NCBI RefSeq assembly: GCF_002910915.1
Contig: NZ_NEUF01000048.1
Location: 225,848 to 289,847, forward strand
Direction: 5' to 3'
DNA: 64,000 nucleotides
Source: Streptomyces sp. SM10
GTDB taxonomy: Bacteria > Actinomycetota > Actinomycetes > Streptomycetales > Streptomycetaceae
Positions 25,590 through 33,877 of this stretch are shown piece after piece; position 1 is the stretch's first letter; the number at the start of each line of letters is the position of its first letter. The notes under the pieces are model-generated. The model saw nothing but the letters and a program-made list of their open reading frames with translations, made no database searches and was not told where the DNA came from. The position numbers were made by a program, and so were the translations under genes.

Positions 25590-27881
25590 ATGACTCGCGC
25601 CACCGCGGTGCGAGCGGTGCTGGCTGCCGCCGTGCTGCTCGTCTCCGTGTTCATCACGCTGACCATGCCGCCCAGACTCGGCCTCGATCTCCAGGGCGGC
25701 ACCCGGATGGTGCTGCAGGCCAAGGACTCCGGTACGGCGAAGGCCGACCGGGAGAGCACCGATCGCACCCTGGAGGTCCTGCGGCAGCGCATCGACTCGC
25801 TGGGTGTCGCCGAACCGGTCCTGACGCGTTCCGGCGAGGACCGGATCATCGTCGAGCTGCCCGATGTCCAGGACCCGCGTCAGGCGGCCGAGGTCCTCGG
25901 CAGGACGGCTCAGCTCGGCTTCCACGCGGTGGGCACAACCGGCGCCGGGCAGGACGGAGCGACGACGCTGCCCGACGAACAGGGAGGTCTCCTCTCCCTC
26001 GGCCCGGAGCGGCTCTCCGGCGCGGGGGTCAAGGACGCCACCGCGGAGTTCCACGCCCAGCAGGGCACGGGCTGGACCGTCTCCCTCGACTTCCACGAGG
26101 ACGCGGGCCAGGAGTGGAAGCGGCTCACCGGCGACGCCGCCTGCCACCCGGCCGGAGACGAACGGCGCCGCGTCGCGATCGTCCTCGACGGAAGGGTCAT
26201 CTCCTCGCCACAGGTCGACCCGTCGACCGGCTGCGGGAGCGGCCTGCCCTCCGGCTCCACCCGGATCACCGGATCCTTCAGCGCCGACGAGGCACACGAC
26301 CTCGCGCTGCTCATCAAGGGCGGCGCACTTCCCGTACCCGTCGAAACGGTCGAACAGCGGACCGTCGGCCCGACACTGGGCGCCTTGGCCATCGACGCGA
26401 GCGCCCGGGCCGCACTCATCGGCGCGGCAGCCACCGCGCTCTTCATCACCGTCGTGTACCGGCTCTTCGGAGCACTCGCCGCCCTCGCCCTCGCCGCCTA
26501 CGGCGTGATCTCCTACGCCGCCCTCGTGGCCCTGGGGGTCACCCTGACGCTGCCGGGCCTCGCCGGATTCGTCCTCGCGGTCGGCGTGGCGGTCGACGCC
26601 GACGTCCTCGTCTTCGAGAGGGCCCGGGAGGAGTACGCCGACCGGTCGAGCCGGACGCTGCGCTCCGCGCTCACGGCCGGATTCCGCAACGCCCGCAGCG
26701 CCGTCGTCGACTCCAACGTCACCACCCTCATCGCCGCCGCCCTGCTGTTCCTCCTCGGCTCCGGCCCGGTCAAGGGCTTCGGCGTCACGCTCGCCATCGG
26801 GGTCCTGGCCTCGATGTTCTCGGCGCTCGTCGTCGCCCGCGCGCTCACCGAGATCGCGACGGGCTCCCGGTTCGTCAACGACTACCGGGGCGTCAACGGC
26901 ATCGGCCGGCCCGGCCGTGTCCGCACCTGGCTGCGCGTCCGGGACCCCCGGCTGTTCCGTTCACCGCACCGCTGGCTGACGCTCTCCACGGCACTCGTCC
27001 TCGTCGCCATGACCGGCATCCTCGTGCGCGGGGTCGACCTGGGGGTCGAATTCACCGGCGGGCGGCTCGTCGAGTACTCCACCAGCCGTCCCGTCGGTGT
27101 CGAGACGGCCCGGGACGCGATCACCGCCGCCGGCTTCACCGACGCCGAGGTCACCACCGCGGGCGAGCGTGACCTCTCCGTACGCACGGGCACGCTGGAC
27201 AACGAGGGGGAGCACGCGCTGCGGGCGGCGCTCTCCCGGGAAGGCGGCGAGACGCTCAAGGTGAGCGACGAGCTGATCGGGCCCAGCCTCGGCGACGAAC
27301 TGCGACGCAACGCCCTGATCGCCCTCGCGGTCGCCGTGTCCGTGCAACTCGTCTACCTCGTGGTCCGGTTCCGCTGGACGTTCGCCGTGGCCTCGGTCGG
27401 GGCGCTGGTGCACGATGTCATCCTGCTGGTCGGAGCCTTCGCGTGGCTCGGCCGTCCCGTCGACGGGATCTTCCTCGCCGCCCTCCTCACCGTCATCGGC
27501 TACTCCGTCAACGACTCCGTGGTGGTCTTCGACCGGGTGCGGGAGCTGTGGGCCAGGAACCGCCGTACACCGGTCGACCGGATCGCCGAGCGCGCCGTGC
27601 TGCAGACCGTCCCACGCACCGTCAACACCGGGATGGGCGCGCTGTTCATCCTGGTCGCCCTCGCGGCGCTCGGCGGCGACTCGCTGGCGGACTTCGCGCT
27701 CGCCCTGCTCATCGGCGTCTGCGTGGGGACGTACTCCTCCGTGCTGACCGCCGTGCCCGCGGCACTTCTCCTGGAGCGGACCGGCAAGGCCCCGCCCCCG
27801 GCCGCGAAGAGGGCGCCGAGGCGCCGGCCCGCGGACGGGCGGTCCCCCGGGGACCCCGCGGACAACGGGGCGCGCGTCTAG
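25590..27881 (+). CDS. secDF: SecDF fusion, protein-export accessory subunit
   Basis: A 763-residue RND-type membrane protein combining SecD and SecF. The N-terminal helix is followed by the SecD signature LGLDLQGGTRMVLQ, the P1 periplasmic domain, and six helices with GFVLAVGVAVDADVLVFER. From about residue 460 comes SecF: a helix, then GVDLGVEFTGGRLVEY and ALLTVIGYSVNDSVVVFDRVRE. The conserved intramembrane Asp/Arg residues for proton-driven translocation are present. Streptomyces normally also have separate secD and secF, so this is likely a fused paralogue. GAGGGGA precedes ATG 25590. A long palindromic terminator follows. Confidence 0.93.
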   Translation: MTRATAVRAVLAAAVLLVSVFITLTMPPRLGLDLQGGTRMVLQAKDSGTAKADRESTDRTLEVLRQRIDSLGVAEPVLTRSGEDRIIVELPDVQDPRQAAEVLGRTAQLGFHAVGTTGAGQDGATTLPDEQGGLLSLGPERLSGAGVKDATAEFHAQQGTGWTVSLDFHEDAGQEWKRLTGDAACHPAGDERRRVAIVLDGRVISSPQVDPSTGCGSGLPSGSTRITGSFSADEAHDLALLIKGGALPVPVETVEQRTVGPTLGALAIDASARAALIGAAATALFITVVYRLFGALAALALAAYGVISYAALVALGVTLTLPGLAGFVLAVGVAVDADVLVFERAREEYADRSSRTLRSALTAGFRNARSAVVDSNVTTLIAAALLFLLGSGPVKGFGVTLAIGVLASMFSALVVARALTEIATGSRFVNDYRGVNGIGRPGRVRTWLRVRDPRLFRSPHRWLTLSTALVLVAMTGILVRGVDLGVEFTGGRLVEYSTSRPVGVETARDAITAAGFTDAEVTTAGERDLSVRTGTLDNEGEHALRAALSREGGETLKVSDELIGPSLGDELRRNALIALAVAVSVQLVYLVVRFRWTFAVASVGALVHDVILLVGAFAWLGRPVDGIFLAALLTVIGYSVNDSVVVFDRVRELWARNRRTPVDRIAERAVLQTVPRTVNTGMGALFILVALAALGGDSLADFALALLIGVCVGTYSSVLTAVPAALLLERTGKAPPPAAKRAPRRRPADGRSPGDPADNGARV

Positions 27882-27951
27882 GTCCTGTCGTCCGGGTCGC
27901 GCCGGTCTCCCTGTCCTCCACTGACAGGCCTGACCCGCGTGAGCGGCCCGG

Positions 27952-27979
27952 GCCCGGGACCGTCCGGACGGTCCCGGGC
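27952..27979 (+). terminator. 28-bp perfect palindrome terminator
   Basis: GCCCGGGACCGTCC joined directly to its reverse complement, 70 bp after secDF. It forms a 14-bp hairpin with a minimal loop. Confidence 0.75.
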
Positions 27980-28050
27980 GCGTACGCGGGGCGTGGCCGG
28001 CGGACTGCGGCACAATCCTGATCACGTCCAGCGATCGGAGTGTGCCGCTC

Positions 28051-28794
28051 ATGTCCGTCGTGCTGCGCGAGGCCCGGGCCACGCTCGTACCCGACATGAC
28101 CGGCCCCCAGGGCCCGCTGCCGCCGCTGATGCTCGCGCTGACCGTACTCACCGGGCTCGTCGACGCGTTCAGCTTCCTGGTCCTGGGCAGGGTCTTCGTC
28201 GCCAACATGACCGGGAACGTGGTCTTCACGGGTTTCGCCCTGGCCGGTGCCCCCGGGTTCCCGCTCCTCGCCTCCGTCCTGGCGTTCGGATCGTTCGCTG
28301 CCGGGGCGCTGGCCGGCGGGACCGTCGTCCACCTCGCCCGCGCGCACCGGGGCCGGCAGCTGCAGTGCGCCCTGCTCCTGCAGACCGCTTTCGTCACCGC
28401 CGCCACGATCCTGGTGCTGGTCTCGCGCGCGCCGTACACCGGGGGCGTCCGCCTCGTGCTCATCACCCTGCTCGGCCTCGGACTCGGTGTGCAGAACGCC
28501 GCCGTCCGGGCGCTGGCCGTGCCCGACCTCACCACGACCGTCCTGACCCGCACCCTCACCGGGGCCGTTGCCGACAGCCGGCTGGCCAGGGGGCCGGGCG
28601 GAAGGGCGGGACGCCGGGGACTGTCGGCCCTCTCGCTGCTCGCCGGAGCCTCCTGCGGCGCGCTCGCCGTGCGGACCGGGCATCCCGCCCTGCCGCTGCT
28701 GCTCGCGCTGCTCCTCCTGGCCGCGGTGAGCACGATCGCGTCCCTGCTGGTACGGGGTGACGCGCCCTGGACGAAGCCGGGCGCCGCTGCCTGA
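28051..28794 (+). CDS. DUF1275 (YoaK) family membrane protein
   Basis: A 247-residue membrane protein with six or more helices. The family signature GLVDAFSFLVLGRVFVANMTGNVVFTGFAL sits in helix 1-2, and GLGLGVQNAAVRALAVPDLTTTVLTRTLTGAVAD carries the second conserved QNA/TTVLT motif. DUF1275 proteins are widespread, and no biochemical function is firmly assigned. ATG 28051 is preferred because GGAG lies 10 bp upstream; GTG 28042 is too close to it. It is flanked by terminator-like DNA, so it is probably monocistronic. Confidence 0.88.
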   Translation: MSVVLREARATLVPDMTGPQGPLPPLMLALTVLTGLVDAFSFLVLGRVFVANMTGNVVFTGFALAGAPGFPLLASVLAFGSFAAGALAGGTVVHLARAHRGRQLQCALLLQTAFVTAATILVLVSRAPYTGGVRLVLITLLGLGLGVQNAAVRALAVPDLTTTVLTRTLTGAVADSRLARGPGGRAGRRGLSALSLLAGASCGALAVRTGHPALPLLLALLLLAAVSTIASLLVRGDAPWTKPGAAA

Positions 28795-28907
28795 GCACAC
28801 TGCGCCGCGGCGACCGCCGTCACCCGTGTCGGACGCGACAGCCGAGGTTCCCGGACCGTAACGTCACAAGGCACCGACGACAACACCGATACGCCGAGGA
28901 GTCGCGT

Positions 28908-29213
28908 ATGCCCACCGAACCGCTGTCCGCGCACGACGTCGAGGCCGGGCTGCGCGAGCTGCCCGGCTGGCAGCTGGAGGGGGACCGGATCACCCGCACC
29001 TACCGGCTTCCCTCGCACTTCGCCGCCGCCGGGCTGACCGTCCACATCGCAGGGATCCAGGACGAGCTCAACCACCACTCGGACCTGACCCTGGGCTACA
29101 ACACGGTGGCTCTCGCGGTGCACACGCATGACGCCGGTGGCGCGGTCACACGGAAGGACCTCGCCCTGGCGGCGCGCGTCGAGGCGGTCGCCGCCGGGCA
29201 CGGCGCGAGGTAG
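28908..29213 (+). CDS. 4a-hydroxytetrahydrobiopterin dehydratase (PCD/DCoH)
   Basis: A 101-residue pterin-4a-carbinolamine dehydratase. LRELPGWQLEGDRITRTYRLPSHFAAAG is followed by the active-site motif ELNHHSDLTLGYNTVALAVHTHDAGGAVTRKDLALA, with the conserved histidine pair (NHH) and TH...G.VT.KD. The protein recycles the oxidised pterin of aromatic amino-acid hydroxylases. No hydroxylase adjoins, and many bacterial PCD proteins serve other pterin or molybdopterin roles. GAGGAG lies 7 bp before ATG. Confidence 0.93.
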   Translation: MPTEPLSAHDVEAGLRELPGWQLEGDRITRTYRLPSHFAAAGLTVHIAGIQDELNHHSDLTLGYNTVALAVHTHDAGGAVTRKDLALAARVEAVAAGHGAR

Positions 29214-29217
29214 CGCG

Positions 29218-29243
29218 CCCGGGGCCCCTCGTGCGGGCCCGGG
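29218..29243. terminator. Bidirectional hairpin between convergent genes
   Basis: CCCGGGGCCC and GGGCCCGGG form an imperfect stem in the 46-bp space between the PCD gene and the convergent LysR gene. Confidence 0.4.
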
Positions 29244-29259
29244 TGTCGTACGGGCCGGC

Positions 29260-30228
29260 TCAGTCCGCCGGGCCGAAGCGAGGGTGCGTCGTGAGCCAGT
29301 CCGCGTAGCCGGCGCTGCGCCGCACCGCCTCCGCGTACGCCGCGCGGGTGTGCCCGGTCACCGCCGCCGCGGCCGCCTCGGCGCTCGCGCCCGGGGACCG
29401 GGGATGCCGCCCCAGCAGATGACGCCAGCTCAGCGGCGAGCCCGCCAGCGGCCGGGTCACCAGGCCCGGCGCCGGCGGGAAGGTGGCCCGGCACAGTCCG
29501 AGCGCCCGGCCCACCTGGACCAGATGGACGACGGACGCCGTATCCGTCTCGTACACCGACACGGGAGTGAAGCCCGCCTGCGCGCAGGCCGCCGCGAAGC
29601 AGTCGGCGAAGCAGCCGTCGCCGGGCACATCGGCCCAGCACTCGTCGGCCAGGGCGGCGAGTTCGAGCTCCGGCCGGTTCGCCAGCGGATGGTTCTCGGG
29701 CAGCATCACGAACACCGGGTCGACGCCGATGACCTGCCAGACCAGCCGGTCCTCCCGCGGTGGCGGGCTCTCCCCGCAGGTGCCGATCAGCGCGTAGTCC
29801 AGCCTGCCGTCGACCAGCAGCGAAGCGATCTCCGTCACCGACCACGAGGTATGGGTGGTCACCGGAGCCGTCGGATGGGCGGACGCCAGCCGGTCGACGA
29901 GACCGCCGAGCAGCGGTCCGTGCGTGCCACCGAGCCGGAAGCGCTCCACGGTGGCCCAGGCGTTGGCGAAGCGCACCGCCTCCTCCTGCAGCCCGCTCAC
30001 GGCGGGCAGCACCACCCGGGCTCGCTCCAGCACCAACTCGCCCAGGAGGGTCGGCCGCGCGCCCGTGTGGTCCCGCTCGAAGAGTGGTCCGCCCAACGCC
30101 TTCTCGATCCGCCGCAGTTGGGCGCTGAGCGCAGGCTGCGCGAGGCCCAGTGCCGCCGCCGCCTTGGTGAGGCTGCCCGTGTCGGCTATGGCCCGTACGG
30201 TGCGCAGATGTCGCAACTCCAGCTCCAT
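29260..30228 (-). CDS. LysR family transcriptional regulator
   Basis: A 322-residue LysR-type regulator. The N-terminal winged helix ELELRHLRTVRAIADTGSLTKAAAALGLAQPALSAQLRRIEKALGGPLFER is classical, followed by a type 2 periplasmic-binding-like effector domain (TSWSVTEIASLLVDGRLDYALIGT, PVFVMLPENHPLANRPELELAALADECWAD). It is transcribed divergently from the methyltransferase gene 63 bp away, so that gene is the likeliest target besides its own promoter. The effector is unknown. The domain length and order are normal. Confidence 0.92.
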   Translation of the reverse strand: MELELRHLRTVRAIADTGSLTKAAAALGLAQPALSAQLRRIEKALGGPLFERDHTGARPTLLGELVLERARVVLPAVSGLQEEAVRFANAWATVERFRLGGTHGPLLGGLVDRLASAHPTAPVTTHTSWSVTEIASLLVDGRLDYALIGTCGESPPPREDRLVWQVIGVDPVFVMLPENHPLANRPELELAALADECWADVPGDGCFADCFAAACAQAGFTPVSVYETDTASVVHLVQVGRALGLCRATFPPAPGLVTRPLAGSPLSWRHLLGRHPRSPGASAEAAAAAVTGHTRAAYAEAVRRSAGYADWLTTHPRFGPAD

Positions 30229-30279
30229 GCGGGCACGTTATGGCCGACGGCACTCACCGGCAACACATGGGGGCCGCTC

Positions 30280-30285
30280 TAGAAT
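30280..30285 (+). promoter_or_regulatory. Strong -10 box (TAGAAT), leaderless start
   Basis: TAGAAT at 30280-30285 predicts transcription starting at about 30292, exactly the GTG start of the methyltransferase, so the transcript may be leaderless. The -35 region is not convincing. Confidence 0.45.
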
Positions 30286-30291
30286 GGCCTC

Positions 30292-31035
30292 GTGCTGGAC
30301 TACGACGCAGAAGCCGCGCGCTACGACTCCACCCGCGGAGGGGTTCCCCGCGCCGAGGCCGCCGCCCGTGCCGTCCTCGCGCTCGTGCCCCCGACCGCCC
30401 GTACGCTGCTCGACATCGCCTGTGGCACAGGGCTGGTGACCGAGCGCGTGGCCCGCGGCCGCCCCGGACTCCGGGTGCACGGGGCGGACGCATCCCACGG
30501 GATGGTGCGGCTGGCCCGCCACCGGGTCGGAGCGGTCGCCCTGGCCGACGCCCGGAGGCTCCCGGTGGCCGGCGCGGCGCTCGACGCCGTCAGCGCGGTC
30601 TGGCTGCTCCATCTGCTGCGGGGCGAAGGGCAGGTGCGTGAGGTCGTGACCGAGGCGGCCCGGGTGCTGCGGCCCGGCGGGGTGTTCGTCGCGACGGTCG
30701 ACAAGGACGCCGGCCACGACGTGGGCAGCGACATCGACGCCGTGCTCGCCCCCTGCCTCAGCCCGTGTCCTTCCGACGCGTCCCGTCTCGTCGGCGCTTA
30801 CGCCGCCGGCCTCGGCCTGGAACCTGCCGGGGGCGCCGTGTTCGCCGGCCACGGGCAGGGCCGCTCCCCACGGCGCGCCGCTCGCGCCGTGTTGCGTGGG
30901 GAGTACGCGTCGCGGCTGGCGCTCCCCGGGCGGACGGCCGAACGGCTCGCGGCGGAACTCCTCGCTCTGCCCGGGCCCGACCGGGCGCGGCCCGACCCCG
31001 TGTTCCGGCTGACGGCGTTCCGCGCACCAGGGTGA
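30292..31035 (+). CDS. Class I SAM-dependent methyltransferase
   Basis: A 247-residue UbiE-like methyltransferase. It opens MLDYDAEAARYDSTRGGVPRAEAAA, a typical N-terminal helix of this family, then has motif I TLLDIACGTGLVTERVA and motif II LRVHGADAS. GAVALADARRLPVAGAALDAVSAVWLLHLL and EAARVLRPGGVFVATVDKD follow. The GTG start at 30292 is supported by a -10 box 7 bp upstream (leaderless). It lies divergent to a LysR gene. Substrate not predictable. Confidence 0.88.
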   Translation: MLDYDAEAARYDSTRGGVPRAEAAARAVLALVPPTARTLLDIACGTGLVTERVARGRPGLRVHGADASHGMVRLARHRVGAVALADARRLPVAGAALDAVSAVWLLHLLRGEGQVREVVTEAARVLRPGGVFVATVDKDAGHDVGSDIDAVLAPCLSPCPSDASRLVGAYAAGLGLEPAGGAVFAGHGQGRSPRRAARAVLRGEYASRLALPGRTAERLAAELLALPGPDRARPDPVFRLTAFRAPG

Positions 31036-31079
31036 ACGACCGTGCTCGACACGTTGCGCGCCCCCGGGTGAACGGCCGT
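31016..31079. repeat. Imperfect 36-bp-offset duplication over a stop codon
   Basis: 31016-31043 and 31052-31079 match at 24 of 28 positions and contain the methyltransferase stop codon in the first copy, giving the reading FRAPG-stop twice. Probably a small tandem duplication. Confidence 0.5.
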
Positions 31080-31132
31080 TCCTGACGTCTTCCGCGTACG
31101 CCGCACGGTCTTTCACGGGGAGGCGACCGGGA

Positions 31133-32248
31133 TCACCCGTCCGCGCCGCCCGCGTGTTCCCCGTCGCCGCGGGCCGGCGCCGTGCTGTCCCGCTCGATCA
31201 GCCGGGGCAGGGGCACCTGCACCGTCCGTGCCGGGCCGCCGTCGATCAGCGCGGTCAACTCCCTTGCCGCGAGCCTCCCGAACGCGACCGGGTCCCTGGA
31301 CAGCGCGGTGAGCCACGGCGAGGTCAGCCGGCAGAGCGCCGAGTCCTCCCAGGACACGACGGACACGTCCTCGGGGACCGAGAGCCCGAGGCCCACGGCG
31401 ACGGCGGCCCCGGCCGCCGCCATCACGTCGTTGTCGTAGATCAGGGCCGTCGGCGGGGTCCGCTGCTCCAGCACCCGCCGGGTCGCCGCCGCCCCCTCGA
31501 TGTCGGAGTAGTCCGTCGTCACCGAGTGGGCCTCGGCGAGGCCGCGGCGGTCGGCCTCGATCCGCAGCGACTCGATGCGCCGGTCGGTGTGGGCGAGTGT
31601 GGACAGGCCCGCGATGTGCACGATGCGCCGGTGGCCCAGCTCGTGCAGCCGGCCGACGACCTCCGCCATGGCGCCCGCGTCGTCCGCGCGGATCTGCGAG
31701 AGGCCGGGGTGCGGACCGGTGTCCCCTTCGGACAGGGTGCCGATGACGACGGCGTGCAGACCCAGTTCGTCGAGCAGCGCCGCGCGCGGGTCGTCCGTAC
31801 GCGGGTCGACCACGAGGACTCCGTCGACCCTGTGCTCCGCCCACCAGCGCCGGTAGACGGCGCACTCGGCCGGTACGTCCTCCACCACCTGGAAGAGCAG
31901 CCCGAGCTGACGCTCGGCCAGTACCTCCTGGACGCCCGAGATCAGCTGCAGGAAGAACGAGTCCACGCCCAGATGGGCGGCCGGCCGCGCCACCACGAGA
32001 CCCACGGTGGCCGACCCCTCGCCGGACAGCGCCCGCGCGGCCGTACTGGGCCGCCAGCCCAGCTGTTCGGCGACCCGCCGGACGCGGTCGCGGGTGATCT
32101 CCGAGACGCCCGGGCGGCCGTTGAGCGCGAACGACACGGCGCTCTCCGAGACGCCCGCGCGCTGGGCGATGTCCTTCATGGTCGGCCGGCGTACCGGTGT
32201 GCGTCTGGCCGGCGAGATGTCCTCGGCCGGCGGCCCCTGCGGTGTCAC
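31133..32248 (-). CDS. LacI family repressor of the N-glycan locus
   Basis: A 371-residue LacI/GalR regulator. The helix-turn-helix MKDIAQRAGVSESAVSFALNGRPGVSEITRDRVRRVAEQLGWRPS lies near residues 24-68, followed by the hinge AARALSGEGSATVGLV and a sugar-binding sensor domain (SFFLQLISGVQEVLAERQLGLLFQV, VSVVSWEDSALCRLTSPWLTAL). GTG 32248 is chosen since AAGGAGG lies 6 bp upstream. It is divergent from the solute-binding-protein operon with two operator palindromes between them, so it should repress both its own gene and the operon until an imported oligosaccharide binds. Confidence 0.92.
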   Translation of the reverse strand: MTPQGPPAEDISPARRTPVRRPTMKDIAQRAGVSESAVSFALNGRPGVSEITRDRVRRVAEQLGWRPSTAARALSGEGSATVGLVVARPAAHLGVDSFFLQLISGVQEVLAERQLGLLFQVVEDVPAECAVYRRWWAEHRVDGVLVVDPRTDDPRAALLDELGLHAVVIGTLSEGDTGPHPGLSQIRADDAGAMAEVVGRLHELGHRRIVHIAGLSTLAHTDRRIESLRIEADRRGLAEAHSVTTDYSDIEGAAATRRVLEQRTPPTALIYDNDVMAAAGAAVAVGLGLSVPEDVSVVSWEDSALCRLTSPWLTALSRDPVAFGRLAARELTALIDGGPARTVQVPLPRLIERDSTAPARGDGEHAGGADG

Positions 32249-32360
32249 CCGGTGCCTCCTTCCCGCGTTCCCCGTGGTCCCCAAGAGGGCGGCGCGTTCG
32301 CTCGGCCCCGACGCAGTGTAAGCCTTACGGCTCTCCGGGGCGAGAGAAGTGAACCGACAC

Positions 32361-32374
32361 CTAAAGCGCTTGAG
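32361..32374. promoter_or_regulatory. LacI operator 1
   Basis: CTAAAGCGCTTGAG, a near-palindrome around AGCGCT in the divergent LacI/transporter region. Confidence 0.65.
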
Positions 32375-32384
32375 TTGAAGTGCC

Positions 32385-32398
32385 CTAATGCGCTTTAG
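32385..32398. promoter_or_regulatory. LacI operator 2
   Basis: CTAATGCGCTTTAG, the mirror-like partner of operator 1. Centres are 24 bp apart, so both face nearly the same side of the helix. Confidence 0.65.
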
Positions 32399-32477
32399 TT
32401 ACCACTCTTCGCAGGGGAGTTGCACTCCGCTGACCTGTAAAAATGGCGAAGTCATGGTTGAACTTACGGTGAATGTA

Positions 32478-32506
32478 TTGACTTTCCGCCGACCGCCTTG
32501 CAGTCT
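32478..32506 (+). promoter_or_regulatory. Candidate promoter of the glycan operon
   Basis: TTGACT (32478-32483), 17-bp spacer, CAGTCT (32501-32506), 79 bp before the binding-protein start. The -35 is good, the -10 moderate. Confidence 0.4.
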
Positions 32507-32584
32507 CAGCCGAGCGAAGGCGGTCGGTGGTCCGCGACCCCGCTGCCGACCGCATGCCTGGTCCGAGCAAAGGAGCCGTTCACC

Positions 32585-33871
32585 GTGCGCATCCCCCGAA
32601 GAGCAGCCATCGCTGCCGTCGTCCTCGCCGCCGTCCTGCCGTTGAGCGCCTGCGGGGGCGGCTCCGGCACGGGCTCCTCCGACGCGTCCGGCAAGGTCGA
32701 AGGGAAGATCACCTTCCAGACCTGGAACCTGCAGGCGAACTTCAAGGACTACTTCGACGGCGTGATCGCCGGCTTCGAGAAGAAGTACCCGGGCACCGAG
32801 GTCAAGTGGGTCGACCGCCCGGGGGAGGGGTACGCCGACAAGATCAGCGCCGACGCGGCCGGGGGTACCCTCCCCGACGTCGTGAACGTCTCGCCCGACC
32901 TGGTGGCCCCGCTGGCCAAGGCGGGGCTCGCCCTGGACCTCGACCAGGCGGCGCCGACGTACGCGAAGGAGTACCTCCCGGGAGCCTGGGCGAGCCATCA
33001 GGTGCCGGGCACCGAGGGCACGTTCGCCTTCCCCTGGTACCTCAACACCGGGCCGATGTTCTACAACAAGCGCCTGCTGAAGGATGCCGGGCTCGACCCG
33101 GCGACGCCGCCCGCCACCTACGACCAGGTCTTCGCCGCCGGGATGAAGCTGGCCGGGGCGAGCAAGGGCAAGGTCGCCGCCCTGGCGAACGTGCCCACCA
33201 TCGAGGACTTCGGCCGCTACGGCGGCGAGCTGATGAACGAGGACGGCACCGGCTTCGCCTTCAACGACGCAAAGGGGGTCGAACTCCTGACCAAATACAA
33301 GGAGTTGTACGACGCCAGGGCGCTCGACCCGCAGGCGCTGACCGCGACCCCCGAGTCGTCGGGGCACAAGTTCCTCACCGAGTCGGTGGCCATGAACCCC
33401 GGCAGCGCGCTGGACCTGGCCAACTTCAAGAAGCAGGCACCCGGGCTCTACAAGAACATCGGGATCACCGAACAGGTCAGCAACACCGGCAAGGCCAACA
33501 TGTACGTCATGGGCCTCATGGTCAACGCGCGGACCCAGCAGAAGCCGGCCTCCGTGGCGTTCGCGCACTACGTCACCGACGCCACCCGTCAGATGGAGTT
33601 CGCGAAGCAGGTCGCCATCTTCCCGAGCACCCAGGGATCGCTCGACGACCCCTACTTCACCGAGGAGGACGGCACCGACGAGACCCGCGTCCGGGTGGCC
33701 GCCGCCAAGTCGCTGAAGACGGCGGTCAACTACACGCCCGTCCTGTTCAGCGAGCAGATGAAGACCGAGCTCCGTAACCAGATCGCCAAGGCGCTCCAGG
33801 GGAAGCAGAGCCCGAAGGAAGCTCTTGACAACGCTGTCAAGGCGTGTGACCGGCTCCTGCAGCAGAGCTGA
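32585..33871 (+). CDS. ABC transporter extracellular sugar-binding lipoprotein
   Basis: A 428-residue cluster-1-type (MalE-like) solute-binding lipoprotein. The signal peptide MRIPRRAAIAAVVLAAVLPLSAC has a lipobox ending at Cys23, followed by a Gly/Ser linker and the binding domain (KITFQTWNLQANFKDYFDGVIAGFEKKYPGTEVKW...). GTG 32585 has AAAGGAG upstream. It heads an operon with two permeases and three glycan enzymes. From that context the ligand is inferred to be a mannose-rich oligosaccharide carrying one GlcNAc. No ATPase gene is present, so a shared ATPase such as MsiK would be needed. Confidence 0.93.
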   Translation: MRIPRRAAIAAVVLAAVLPLSACGGGSGTGSSDASGKVEGKITFQTWNLQANFKDYFDGVIAGFEKKYPGTEVKWVDRPGEGYADKISADAAGGTLPDVVNVSPDLVAPLAKAGLALDLDQAAPTYAKEYLPGAWASHQVPGTEGTFAFPWYLNTGPMFYNKRLLKDAGLDPATPPATYDQVFAAGMKLAGASKGKVAALANVPTIEDFGRYGGELMNEDGTGFAFNDAKGVELLTKYKELYDARALDPQALTATPESSGHKFLTESVAMNPGSALDLANFKKQAPGLYKNIGITEQVSNTGKANMYVMGLMVNARTQQKPASVAFAHYVTDATRQMEFAKQVAIFPSTQGSLDDPYFTEEDGTDETRVRVAAAKSLKTAVNYTPVLFSEQMKTELRNQIAKALQGKQSPKEALDNAVKACDRLLQQS

Positions 33872-33877
33872 GACCTC

